Shown here: positions 1 to 6,077 of the stretch, piece by piece
Position numbering within the stretch: the first letter of the stretch is position 1
How the letters are laid out: the number at the start of each line of letters is the position of its first letter
DNA from: Solirubrobacteraceae bacterium
GTDB taxonomy: Bacteria > Actinomycetota > Thermoleophilia > Solirubrobacterales > Solirubrobacteraceae
DNA length: 7,265 bases
Assembly (NCBI GenBank): GCA_025935735.1
Contig: JAICUS010000304.1
Span: 1 to 7,265, forward strand
Direction of reading: 5' to 3'
Made by a program: the position numbers and the translations under genes
The notes under the pieces: model-generated
The model's database searches: none
What the model saw: only the letters and a program-made list of their open reading frames with translations
Told to the model about the DNA's origin: nothing

Positions 1-962
1 AAGTGGCCGGAGCCCTCGAACAGCTCCGTCTCCACCCGGCCGCCGGCGGCCGCGTAGCGCTCGAGCACCGCCCGGATCTGCGCCACCATCGGCTGCGGCG
101 CGAACGCCTCCGGCCAGCTCGGCACCAGGCCCAGCGACCCCAGGGTGCCCATCTCCCACGGCGAGCCGTCGGCCACCACGATGTCGGCCGTGCCGTGCGT
201 CCACAGCACCGGCGGCTTGGGCTCCAGCTCGACGATCGCGGCCCAGTTGCAGTACTTGGGCGAGAGCGCGTTCAGGATCCCCCGCGTCCCCGGCGCGACG
301 CCCGGCCAGTGCTCCGACGGCACCGAGTCGCCCGGGTAGCCGTCGTCGCCGGTCACCGACTTGAGGATCTCGGCCAGCAGCATCTCCTCGCGCTCCGGCG
401 GCTCGCGGTGGTCCGGGCGCCAGTAGGCGCTGTTCATCACGTTGCGGGGCGCCGTGTCGCCCTCGGCGCCGCGGTCGCCCGCGGCCAGCCGGGCGGTGAA
501 CTCCGGGTTGCCGGTGCCGCCGCCCGATCCGGCGAAGTCTGGGAAGTGCGGCGAGCCGTCGGCTCGGGTGGCGCCGTAGCCGTACGGGCCGACCGGGTCG
601 ATGAACGTCAGCGACGCCACGGGCCGCTCCAACGCGAACGCGGCGATCGCCGCCCCGCCGGTCGACCAACCGGCCAGGTGCGGCGGCGCCGACACGCCCA
701 GCGCGTCCAGCAGCGAGGCGGTGTCGTCCGCCCACTCCCTCAGTCCGCGGGTGGCGTCGATGGGGACCTGCTCCGTGTCCCCGAACCCGCGCATGTCCGG
801 CGCGAGCAGCCGGTAGCGCCCGGGCGCGCGGTCGAACAGGTGCTCATAGAAGCGGCCCGTGGACAGGTTGCCGTGGACGAGCACGACCGGCTCGCCGTCC
901 TCGGGGCCCGACTCGACCAGGTGCATGCGCAAGCGTCCGGTTTCGATGTCGTGCGCGCGCAT
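1..962 (-). CDS. Alpha/beta hydrolase fold protein, C-terminal end cut by window edge
   Basis: I translated this from the reverse strand: 320 complete codons, then the window ends. It begins MRAHDIETGRLRMHLVESGP and shows the canonical alpha/beta hydrolase layout. The oxyanion-hole HG lies at residues 30-31 (VVLVHGNLS), followed by a conserved APDMRGFGDT strand-loop (54-63). The nucleophile elbow is GWSTG with Ser100, the acid is probably Asp260 in THGTADIVV, and the catalytic histidine is His320 in EGSGH at the window edge. Only a short C-terminal tail should be missing. The family covers esterases, epoxide hydrolases, haloperoxidases and C-C hydrolases, and the substrate cannot be read from sequence. 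The protein has no signal peptide, so it is probably cytoplasmic. A long cap region (about 125-245) lies between the elbow and the acid. The ATG at 962 is the most upstream usable start: the next upstream ATG (983) meets a TAG after two codons. There is no good Shine-Dalgarno, and a leaderless start is suggested. The gene is divergent from the GNAT gene. Confidence 0.9.
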   Translation of the reverse strand, partial: MRAHDIETGRLRMHLVESGPEDGEPVVLVHGNLSTGRFYEHLFDRAPGRYRLLAPDMRGFGDTEQVPIDATRGLREWADDTASLLDALGVSAPPHLAGWSTGGAAIAAFALERPVASLTFIDPVGPYGYGATRADGSPHFPDFAGSGGGTGNPEFTARLAAGDRGAEGDTAPRNVMNSAYWRPDHREPPEREEMLLAEILKSVTGDDGYPGDSVPSEHWPGVAPGTRGILNALSPKYCNWAAIVELEPKPPVLWTHGTADIVVADGSPWEMGTLGSLGLVPSWPEAFAPQPMVAQIRAVLERYAAAGGRVETELFEGSGH

Positions 963-967
963 CCCGC

Positions 968-978
968 GAGACTATCTC
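968..978. promoter_or_regulatory. Candidate shared divergent leaderless promoter between hydrolase and GNAT genes
   Basis: Only 19 bp separate the two divergent ATG codons (962 minus, 982 plus). The gap is centred on a small dyad, GAGA-CTA-TCTC. On the minus strand TAGTCT (974 to 969) fits the TANNNT -10 pattern and is followed by exactly 6 nt and then ATG. On the plus strand GACTAT (970-975), which keeps the A2 and T6 of a -10, is also followed by exactly 6 nt and then ATG. Neither gene has a Shine-Dalgarno. Leaderless transcripts with this spacing are known to be common in actinobacteria. I see no convincing -35 on either side. The pattern is visible in the sequence; promoter function is an inference. 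Confidence 0.4.
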
Positions 979-981
979 GCC

Positions 982-1470
982 ATGGCTCCCCGCTCCCGCG
1001 TCCTGCTGTCGCACCCCACGGAGGCCGACGAGGAGGAGTTCCTGGCCCGCATGCGAGCCAGCCGAGCGCTCCACCGTCCCTGGCTGTATCCGCCGCTGAC
1101 CCCCGCCGAGTACCGCCGCTACCTGAGCACGCTGGGCGGGCGCAAGGTCGGCGACCTCGGCCGCCGGCGCGACGACGGCGCGCTGGTCGGCTACGCCAAC
1201 GTCGGCGAGATCATCCGCGGCTCGCTGCACGGCGCCTTCCGGCTACGGCGGCATCGCGGAGTTCGCCGGCCAGGGCTACATGACCGAGCTGCTGCGGCTC
1301 GTGCTGGGCGACGCGTTCACGCGCGTGCGGCTGCACCGCCTGGAGGCGAACATCCAGCCGGGCAACGCGGCGTCGAGCGCGAGGGTTTCTCCCCGCGCTA
1401 CCTGAAGATCGCGGGGCGCTGGCGCGACCACGAGCGGTGGGCGATCCGCCGCGAGACCTGGCTCGGATAA
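982..1470 (+). pseudogene. RimJ/RimL-type GNAT N-acetyltransferase, disrupted by two indels
   Basis: Read straight through, the frame gives 162 residues, but only its ends look like a RimJ/RimL acetyltransferase. The N-terminal part (MAPRSRVLLSHPTEADEEEF to LVGYANVGEIIRGSLHGAF) and the C-terminal part (EREGFSPRYLKIAGRWRDHE) are typical. The middle is an arginine/alanine-rich string without family features. From 1241 to about 1374 the missing part is encoded in the next frame: GYGGIAEFAGQGYMTE, carrying the acetyl-CoA-binding QGYM loop, then RLHRLEANIQPGNAAS. The first shift fits a 2-bp deletion (family-like Phe-Leu-Gly-Tyr would be TTCCTCGGCTAC; observed TTCCGGCTAC, 1237-1246). The second, near 1372-1375, also loses about eight residues of the helix after NAAS. 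The net change keeps the frame open to the TAA at 1468. As written, the product lacks a functional acetyl-CoA site. Real decay or sequencing/assembly error are both possible. Intact relatives acetylate protein N-termini or small amines. Confidence 0.8.
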
Positions 1471-1494
1471 CGTTCCCGCCTGCAGTCGGTCACC

Positions 1495-1500
1495 GGAGGA
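1495..1500 (+). promoter_or_regulatory. Shine-Dalgarno of the molybdoenzyme gene
   Basis: GGAGGA lies 6 nt before the ATG at 1507, a near-ideal site that fixes the start of the large subunit. The gap after the GNAT stop is only 36 bp with no clear promoter, so read-through from the GNAT gene is possible. Confidence 0.85.
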
Positions 1501-1506
1501 GACAGG

Positions 1507-3810
1507 ATGAGCGCAGCCAACGGAGCGGGTCAAGGTCATGGTGCGGCCGTCAAGCGGGTCGAGGACCCCCCGCTGCTGCGCGGCGCGCGCCCCTACACGG
1601 ACGACCTGCGCGAGCCCGAGGCGCTGTACGCGGTGTTCGTGCGCTCCGGCTTCGCCCACGCGACGATCAACGGGATCGATACGTCCGCGGCCGCCGAGGC
1701 GCCCGGCGTGGTGGCCGTCTACACCGCGGCCGACCTCGACATGGACGCGCTGCCGCCGGCCGGCCCGCCGATCAAGACCCCCGAGGAGATGCGCCGGCCG
1801 ATCCTCGCCTCCGACCGCGTGCGCTTCATCGGCGAGCCGGTGGCGATCGTGGTGGCCGAGACCCGCGCGCTGGCGGTCGACGCCTCCGAGCTGGTGGACG
1901 TCGACTACGAGCCGCTGGACGTCCTGGTCGACATGACCAAGGCGCTCGACGCCGACGCCCCGCAGCTCTACGACATCGGCAACCTGGCCGCCGACGGCCC
2001 TCCCGGCGAGGAGGCGCTGGCCGGCGCCGAGGTGACCGCCGGCGGGCGCTTCATCAACCAGCGGATCGCCGCCGTGCCGATGGAGCCGGGCGCGTCGATC
2101 GCCGCGCCGGACCCCGACACCGGCGGCTTCATCCTGTGGACGCCCAGCCAGGGCGCGCACCTCGTGCGCGACGGCATCGTGAAGAGCCTCGGCATGGAGG
2201 CCGACCAGCTGCGCGTCGTCTCGCCGGCCACCGGCGGCGGCTTCGGCGCGCGCATCCCCGCCTATCCGGAGCAGATCTCGATCGTCGCCGTCGCGCGCAA
2301 GCTCGGCCGGGCCGTGCGCTACGTGGAGACCCGCTCGGAGACGATGCTCGGCATGCAGCACGGCCGCGCGCAGGTGCAGGACGTGACCATCGGCGGCACC
2401 CGCGACGGCCGGATCACCGGGCTCAAGGTCGAAGTGATCGCCGACTGCGGCGCCTACCCCGCCGACGCGTCGCTGATGCCGATGCTCACCGGCCTGATGT
2501 CCTGCGGCGTCTACGAGATCCCGAAGGTCGACTTCCACTTCGTGTGCGTGGTGACCAACACGACGCCGATCGGCGCCTACCGCGGCGCCGGGCGCCCGGA
2601 GGCCACGGCGCTGGTGGAGCGCGCCGTGGACCTGTTCGCCAGCGAGATCGGCATGGACCCGGCCGAGGTGCGCCGGCGCAACTTCGTGCGCGAGTTCCCG
2701 CACCAGACGGTCACCGGCGCCAACTACGACTCCGGCGAGTACCAGGCCGCGCTGGACAAGGTGCTGGCCACCGCCGGCTACGAGCAGCTGCGGGCCGACC
2801 AGGCGGCGCGGCGCGAGAGCGGCGACAGCGTCCAGCTCGGCATCGGGCTGTGCAGCTACGTCGAGTGGACGGGCTTCGGCGGCGACTTCGGGACGTGCAC
2901 GGTCGAGGACGACGGCACGGTCACCGTGCTCAGCGGCACCTCCGCGCACGGCCAGGGCCACGAGACCGCGTACGCGCAGATCGTCTCCGGGCTGCTGGGC
3001 GTGCCGGTCGACGACGTCCGGGTCATCCAGTCCGACACGGCCAAGGTGGCCCGCGGCATGGGCACGGCCGGCTCGCGCTCGCTGCAGATCGGCGGCACGG
3101 CGATCCAGAACGCGACCAACGAGGTGCTCGACAAGGCGCGCCGGCTGGCCGCGCACCTGCTGGAGGCCGACGCCGGCGACATCCAGGTCATCCCCGGCGA
3201 GGGGCTCGGAGTGGCGGGCGCGCCCGCCTCGGCGATCCCGTGGGCGGAGCTCGCCCAGGCGGCCGCCGACCCGGCCCGCCGGCCCGCCGACATGGAGGAG
3301 GGGCTCTCGGCCGAGAACGACTGGGAGACGCCCGACGCGACCTACCCGTTCGGCACCCACCTCGCCGTGGTCGAGGTCGACGTGGAGACCGGCTCCACCA
3401 AGCTCGTCCGCCACGTCACCGTCGACGACGCCGGCCGGGTCCACAACCCGCTGCTGATCGAGGGCCAGGTCCACGGCGGCATCGCCCAGGGCGTCGCCCA
3501 GGCGATGTACGAGGAGATCGCGTTCGACGAGGACGGCAACTGCGTGACCGGCTCGCTGGCCTCCTACGCGATGCCGAGCGCGTCCGACCTGCCGAGCTTC
3601 GAGACCGAGCGCACCCAGACGCCGACCGACCGCAACCCGCTCGGGGCCAAGGGGATCGGCGAGGCGGGGGCGATCGGCGCGACCCCGGCCGTGTGGAACG
3701 CGGTCATCGACGCCGTCTCCCACCTCGGCGTCACCAACGTCGACATGCCGACCACGCCCCAGCGGGTGTGGGAGGCGATCAACGCCGCGAAGACCGGCGC
3801 GGCGGCGTAG
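1507..3810 (+). CDS. Molybdopterin-binding dehydrogenase large subunit, xanthine oxidase family (CoxL form II-like)
   Basis: This 767-residue protein is the full usual length for the molybdenum-cofactor subunit of the xanthine/aldehyde/CO-dehydrogenase family. These enzymes hydroxylate or oxidise a substrate at a Mo-cytosine-dinucleotide centre and pass electrons to partner 2Fe-2S and FAD subunits. The N-terminal hammerhead domain covers about residues 15-140 ([30 protein letters not shown] at 105-118). The cofactor-binding domains follow: PMEP (about 191-194), GGGFGAR (243-249), the active-site loop AYRGAGR (357-363), HGQGHET (481-487, Gln483 at the cofactor) and [10 protein letters not shown], whose Glu719 matches the catalytic base. 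True form I CO dehydrogenases carry AYRCSFR in the loop, so this is not a form I CoxL; the AYRGAGR loop is the form II type, whose substrates are mostly unknown. It has no signal peptide and is probably cytoplasmic. No medium or small subunit gene lies on either side in the window. The start is fixed by the GGAGGA site. Confidence 0.93.
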   Translation: MSAANGAGQGHGAAVKRVEDPPLLRGARPYTDDLREPEALYAVFVRSGFAHATINGIDTSAAAEAPGVVAVYTAADLDMDALPPAGPPIKTPEEMRRPILASDRVRFIGEPVAIVVAETRALAVDASELVDVDYEPLDVLVDMTKALDADAPQLYDIGNLAADGPPGEEALAGAEVTAGGRFINQRIAAVPMEPGASIAAPDPDTGGFILWTPSQGAHLVRDGIVKSLGMEADQLRVVSPATGGGFGARIPAYPEQISIVAVARKLGRAVRYVETRSETMLGMQHGRAQVQDVTIGGTRDGRITGLKVEVIADCGAYPADASLMPMLTGLMSCGVYEIPKVDFHFVCVVTNTTPIGAYRGAGRPEATALVERAVDLFASEIGMDPAEVRRRNFVREFPHQTVTGANYDSGEYQAALDKVLATAGYEQLRADQAARRESGDSVQLGIGLCSYVEWTGFGGDFGTCTVEDDGTVTVLSGTSAHGQGHETAYAQIVSGLLGVPVDDVRVIQSDTAKVARGMGTAGSRSLQIGGTAIQNATNEVLDKARRLAAHLLEADAGDIQVIPGEGLGVAGAPASAIPWAELAQAAADPARRPADMEEGLSAENDWETPDATYPFGTHLAVVEVDVETGSTKLVRHVTVDDAGRVHNPLLIEGQVHGGIAQGVAQAMYEEIAFDEDGNCVTGSLASYAMPSASDLPSFETERTQTPTDRNPLGAKGIGEAGAIGATPAVWNAVIDAVSHLGVTNVDMPTTPQRVWEAINAAKTGAAA

Positions 3811-3839
3811 CGCCGCGGCCGGCTAACGGCGGCAGGCGA

Positions 3840-3865
3840 GGGAGGCGGCGGACCGGCCGCCTCCC
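3840..3865. terminator. Perfect 10-bp GC hairpin between convergent genes, probable bidirectional terminator
   Basis: GGGAGGCGGC (3840-3849) pairs perfectly with GCCGCCTCCC (3856-3865) across a 6-nt loop. It lies between the end of the molybdoenzyme gene (3810) and the convergent end of the small membrane-protein gene (3872), where a terminator serving both would sit. It lacks a T-run on either side, as is common in GC-rich actinobacteria. Termination function is inferred from position and stem strength. Confidence 0.55.
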
Positions 3866-3871
3866 GGCTGG

Positions 3872-4108
3872 CTACCGCTGCTCGCGCTCGGCCCAGCCGG
3901 ACCAGAGCGGTGACGGCGCCGCCGGCGCGTTCGGCCGCGACGCGGGCGGCGCCGGGGCGGGGCGCTGGGGCGCCTGGACCCGGGGCCGCGGCGGGGCGGG
4001 CGCGGGCGGGGCCGGAGCCTCGTCGTCGCGGCGCTGCCAGCCGTCGATGAGGACGAACACGACGCCGCCCACCACGGCGGCGAGGAGGATCGAGGCGGCG
4101 ACGGTCAT
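3872..4108 (-). CDS. Small single-pass membrane protein with proline/alanine-rich tail, unknown function
   Basis: This is a 78-residue protein that I do not recognise as a named family. Residues 4-20 (AASILLAAVVGGVVFVL) form one hydrophobic segment near the N-terminus with no obvious signal peptidase site. A short acidic/basic stretch follows (DGWQRRDDEA), then a tail of about 45 residues very rich in Pro and Ala with scattered Arg (PAPPAPAPPRPRVQAPQRP). The tail ends LWSGWAEREQR. The layout suggests a membrane-anchored protein with an extended, disordered tail. A GAAAGG (4117 to 4112) precedes the ATG at rather close spacing (3 nt), and the hydrophobic start is hard to explain as chance, so I think it is a real gene. 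The proline-rich tail could be partly a by-product of GC-rich sequence. It is convergent with the molybdoenzyme gene and shares the hairpin at 3840-3865. Its upstream region runs into the repeat cluster at 4131-4280. Confidence 0.6.
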   Translation of the reverse strand: MTVAASILLAAVVGGVVFVLIDGWQRRDDEAPAPPAPAPPRPRVQAPQRPAPAPPASRPNAPAAPSPLWSGWAEREQR

Positions 4109-4130
4109 ACGCCTTTCAGCGTAGCCGCGA

Positions 4131-4150
4131 ACCTAAAGAGACCTGTCCCC
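4131..4150 (+). repeat. Degenerate copy A of the CCTAA...GTCCCC repeat
   Basis: ACCTAAAGAGACCTGTCCCC shares the CCTAA head and the GTCCCC end with the copy at 4165-4184 at the same spacing, in the same orientation, but the palindromic centre has diverged. It lies 22 bp upstream of the small membrane-protein start. Confidence 0.5.
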
Positions 4151-4164
4151 ACCACCTCCACGAA

Positions 4165-4184
4165 ACCTAAGGGGGACAGTCCCC
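4165..4184 (+). repeat. Copy B of the CCTAA...GTCCCC repeat with palindromic core
   Basis: ACCTAAGGGGGACAGTCCCC contains a perfect dyad with 6-bp arms: GGGGAC (4172-4177), central A, GTCCCC (4179-4184). The CCTAA head and GGACAGTCCCC core recur inverted at 4258-4280. Such short palindromic repeats between genes resemble REP-type elements mobilised by RAYT (IS200/IS605-like) transposases. No transposase is in the window. Confidence 0.6.
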
Positions 4185-4212
4185 GGGGTGGGATCCGCGC
4201 CGCGGACGTGGG

Positions 4213-4239
4213 CCGCCGCCGGGCTTCTCCCGGCGGCGG
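4213..4239. terminator. 11-bp GC hairpin downstream of the propeller gene
   Basis: CCGCCGCCGGG (4213-4223) pairs perfectly with CCCGGCGGCGG (4229-4239) around the loop CTTCT. It lies about 37 nt beyond the stop of the minus-strand propeller gene, so it may end that transcript, although there is no T-run. It also sits between the two inverted copies B and C, as the spacer hairpin of a REP pair (BIME) would. Both roles are inferred. Confidence 0.45.
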
Positions 4240-4257
4240 GCCAACGTAACGGACGGA

Positions 4258-4280
4258 TAAAGGGGACTGTCCCGTTTAGG
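4258..4280 (-). repeat. Copy C (inverted) of the CCTAA...GTCCCC repeat, overlapping a stop codon
   Basis: Read on the minus strand this is CCTAAACGGGACAGTCCCC followed by TTTA. It shares CCTAA-N3-GGACAGTCCCC with copy B. The whole 4258-4278 stretch is a dyad with 10-bp arms around one base and a single G:G mismatch (4262/4274). The TAA inside its CCTAA head (4278 to 4276) is the stop codon of the beta-propeller gene, so the repeat reaches into the coding end. Confidence 0.6.
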
Positions 4281-5352
4281 CGGCGGCGAGGCCGGCGAGG
4301 CCCTGGGGCAGGCCGGTCACGGCGCCCAGCCCCTCGAGGCTGCCGTCGCCGTTGATGCGGTACTCGGTCACCGAGCCGGCGATCGGGTTGATCGCGTAGA
4401 GGTAGCCCCCGGCGATCGCCAGGTCGTTCGGGCGCGGGGAGGAGGCGGTGCGGCCGTCCTCGGTGATGCGCGTCAGCGAGCCGTCATGGCCGATGGCGAA
4501 CCCGGTGATGCTGCCGGTGGCGGCGTTGCCGGTGTAGGCGAAGCGGCTGTCCGGCGTGACCGCGACCCAGCAGGCCGCGCCCTGGAGCGTCTGCACGGAG
4601 GCGCTGATCACGTGCAGCGCGCCGTCATAGCCCACGCGGTAGGACGAGGCGGTCGAGTTGGCGGCCTCGGAGACGATGGCGTCGCCGCGGCCGTCGAACG
4701 CGAAGCCGAACGGGACCGGGCCGCTGGACGGCGTGACGGTCGGGTCGCCCGGCAGGCCGCGGCGCAGCGGGAACGTCTCGATCTGGCTCGGCGCCTTCTC
4801 GGTCACCACGAGCGAGCGGCCGTCGGGCGAGACGCCGACCTGGGCGGCGCCGGCGTTCAGCGTCGACAGCGGCTCGCGGCCGCCGAAGCGCGGGGTCAGC
4901 GTGCCGTCGCCGCCCAGCCGGAACGCGGCCACGTTGGAGACGCCGCCGGCGTTGAGGACGTAGGCGTCGCGGCCGTGGATCGTGAGCGAGACGGGGAACG
5001 TGCCGCGGGAGGGGACGCGCCCGACGAGCGACAGCCCGCTGCGCGTGACGCGGAAGGAGGCGATGTCGTTGGAGCCGGCGTCGACGGCCAGCAGCGTGCG
5101 GCCGTCGGCGCTCAGCGCCACCGCGCCCTGCGAGCCGAGGCCGGCGCTCGTGCCGGTCCCGCCGGTGGGGTAGCTGCCCGCGGGCGTCAGCCGGCCGTCG
5201 TCGCCGCGAGCCAGCACCTGCACGACGTTGCCGGCCGCGGCGTTGGTCTGGGTGTAGACCGCCTGCGTGGGCAGTCCACGGGCCTGGGCGCCGCTCGCGA
5301 ACAGCAGGGCGGCGCCTACGGCAAGGGGTCCGGCGGCGGCGAAGAAGCGCAT
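4276..5352 (-). CDS. Exported seven-bladed beta-propeller, lactonase/YncE-like
   Basis: This is a 358-residue secreted protein. The N-terminus MRFFAAAGPLAVGAALLFAS is a signal peptide with a likely AQA cleavage at residues 22-24 and no lipobox cysteine, so the mature protein is probably outside the membrane. The rest is seven repeats of the propeller type found in 6-phosphogluconolactonase-like and YncE-like proteins. Each blade has a pattern like SPDGR...V...N.I..F.....DG.L. Blades start near residues 31, 79, 124, 173, 218, 264 and 312; clear examples are ALSADGRTLLAVDAG and AVTPDSRFAYTGNAATGSIT. The length matches lactonase-family proteins (about 340-390), but no catalytic residues can be assigned, so enzyme activity is uncertain; binding or scaffolding is equally possible. 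Only one Cys (261) is present. The start is supported by GGAGG (5365 to 5361), 8 nt before the ATG. The gene is divergent from the ECF sigma gene across 89 bp, and its stop codon lies in a repeat. Confidence 0.85.
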   Translation of the reverse strand: MRFFAAAGPLAVGAALLFASGAQARGLPTQAVYTQTNAAAGNVVQVLARGDDGRLTPAGSYPTGGTGTSAGLGSQGAVALSADGRTLLAVDAGSNDIASFRVTRSGLSLVGRVPSRGTFPVSLTIHGRDAYVLNAGGVSNVAAFRLGGDGTLTPRFGGREPLSTLNAGAAQVGVSPDGRSLVVTEKAPSQIETFPLRRGLPGDPTVTPSSGPVPFGFAFDGRGDAIVSEAANSTASSYRVGYDGALHVISASVQTLQGAACWVAVTPDSRFAYTGNAATGSITGFAIGHDGSLTRITEDGRTASSPRPNDLAIAGGYLYAINPIAGSVTEYRINGDGSLEGLGAVTGLPQGLAGLAAA

Positions 5353-5360
5353 GGGGCAAA

Positions 5361-5365
5361 CCTCC
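5361..5365 (-). promoter_or_regulatory. Shine-Dalgarno of the beta-propeller gene
   Basis: On the minus strand GGAGG precedes the ATG at 5352 by 8 nt, confirming the start that includes the signal peptide. Confidence 0.8.
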
Positions 5366-5429
5366 AGGGGGAGAGGGGATGGAGTCGTTGGGCGCTTCAG
5401 TCACGCTCGCGCGCCGGGCGTTACACCGG

Positions 5430-5435
5430 TAGGTT
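5430..5435 (+). promoter_or_regulatory. Candidate -10 element of a leaderless sigma-factor transcript
   Basis: TAGGTT fits TANNNT and is followed by exactly 6 nt (CCGCGC) and then the ATG at 5442, the same geometry as the divergent starts near 970. The gene lacks a good Shine-Dalgarno. There is no convincing -35. On the opposite strand the overlapping GGAAC (5438 to 5434) resembles an ECF-type -35 facing the propeller gene, but I cannot find a well-spaced -10 for it. Confidence 0.4.
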
Positions 5436-5441
5436 CCGCGC

Positions 5442-6077
5442 ATGCCCCAGGTCCATCCGGCGCTGTCCGACGCGGAGCTGCTCCAGCGGCTGCGCGCCGG
5501 CGACGAGGCCGCGTTCATGGACCTCGTGGACCGCTACGGCCCGCTGATGCTGCGCATCGCGCTCATGCACGTCAGCAGCCGCGCCGTGGCCGAGGAGGTC
5601 GTCCAGGACTCCTGGCTGGGCGTGCTGAAGGGGCTCGACCGCTTCGAGGGCCGCTCGTCGCTGAAGACCTGGATCACGCGCATCGTGGCCAACCAGGCCC
5701 GCACCCGCGGCGAGCGCGAGCGGCGCAGCGTGCCGGTGTCCGCGCTCGCCCCCGACGACGAGGAGCCGGCGGTCGACCCCTCGCGGTTCCGGCCGTTCGA
5801 CGACCCGCGCTACCCCGGGGGCTGGAGCCAGCCCCCGGACAGCTGGCCGGAGGAGCGCCTGCTGGCCGGCGAGACGCTCGCGCTCGTCCGCGACGCGATC
5901 GCGCAGCTGCCGCCCCGCCAGCAGGAGGTCATCCTGCTGCGCGACGTCGAGGGCTGGGAGCCCGAGGAGGTCAGCGACGCGCTCGGCCTCTCCGCGGGCA
6001 ACCAGCGCGTGCTGCTGCACCGGGCGCGCTCGAAGGTCCGCAACCGGCTCGAGGACTACCTGGAGGCGGCGGCGTGA
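5442..6077 (+). CDS. ECF-type RNA polymerase sigma factor with extended linker
   Basis: This is a 211-residue group 4 (ECF) sigma factor, which would direct RNA polymerase to a stress- or signal-specific promoter set. Sigma-2 spans about residues 22-92: LVDRYGPLMLRIA, then the -10-recognition and core-binding segment AEEVVQDSWLGVLKGLDRFE and SSLKTWITRIVANQARTR. Sigma-4 spans about 143-206: LPPRQQEVILLRDVEGW, then a helix-turn-helix ending in GNQRVLLHRARSKVR. Sigma-3 is absent, as expected for the class. The linker between domains (about 93-142) is long for an ECF factor and includes PFDDPRYPGGWSQPPDSW, a Pro/Trp-rich segment I associate with a subset of actinobacterial ECFs paired with small zf-HC2 anti-sigmas. 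The stop overlaps the next gene's GTG (GTGA), so the two are translationally coupled. The ATG at 5442 is chosen because it gives the full N-terminal helix SDAELLQRLRAGDEAAF; translation is probably leaderless. Confidence 0.93.
   Translation: MPQVHPALSDAELLQRLRAGDEAAFMDLVDRYGPLMLRIALMHVSSRAVAEEVVQDSWLGVLKGLDRFEGRSSLKTWITRIVANQARTRGERERRSVPVSALAPDDEEPAVDPSRFRPFDDPRYPGGWSQPPDSWPEERLLAGETLALVRDAIAQLPPRQQEVILLRDVEGWEPEEVSDALGLSAGNQRVLLHRARSKVRNRLEDYLEAAA

Noticed and set aside
3..1283. 426-codon plus-strand open frame opposite the hydrolase
   Set aside because: The minus-strand reading gives a complete alpha/beta hydrolase with catalytic triad; this frame is low-complexity.
2575..2595. Possible aerobic carbon monoxide dehydrogenase (form I CoxL)
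   Set aside because: The active-site loop reads AYRGAGR and lacks the Cys of AYRCSFR that binds the Mo-Cu centre.
1276..3723. 815-codon open frame on the minus strand across the molybdoenzyme gene
   Set aside because: It is a GC-bias shadow: its product is a low-complexity Arg/Gly/Ala/Val/His string with no family motifs, while the plus-strand frame has every hallmark of the enzyme family.
1437..4124. 895-codon open frame on the plus strand overlapping the molybdoenzyme
   Set aside because: It is out of frame with the real gene, Arg/Gly/Ala-rich and motif-free, with no ribosome site.
4131..4280. CRISPR array or riboswitch in the 167-bp gap
   Set aside because: There are only three short palindromic copies, in mixed orientation with unequal spacing, and no cas genes. 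The gap lies downstream of one minus-strand gene and before an unrelated small gene, with no known aptamer pattern.
4486..5547. Plus-strand open frame opposite the beta-propeller gene
   Set aside because: The opposite strand encodes a signal peptide and seven regular blades; this frame is Arg/Ala/Gly-rich noise.
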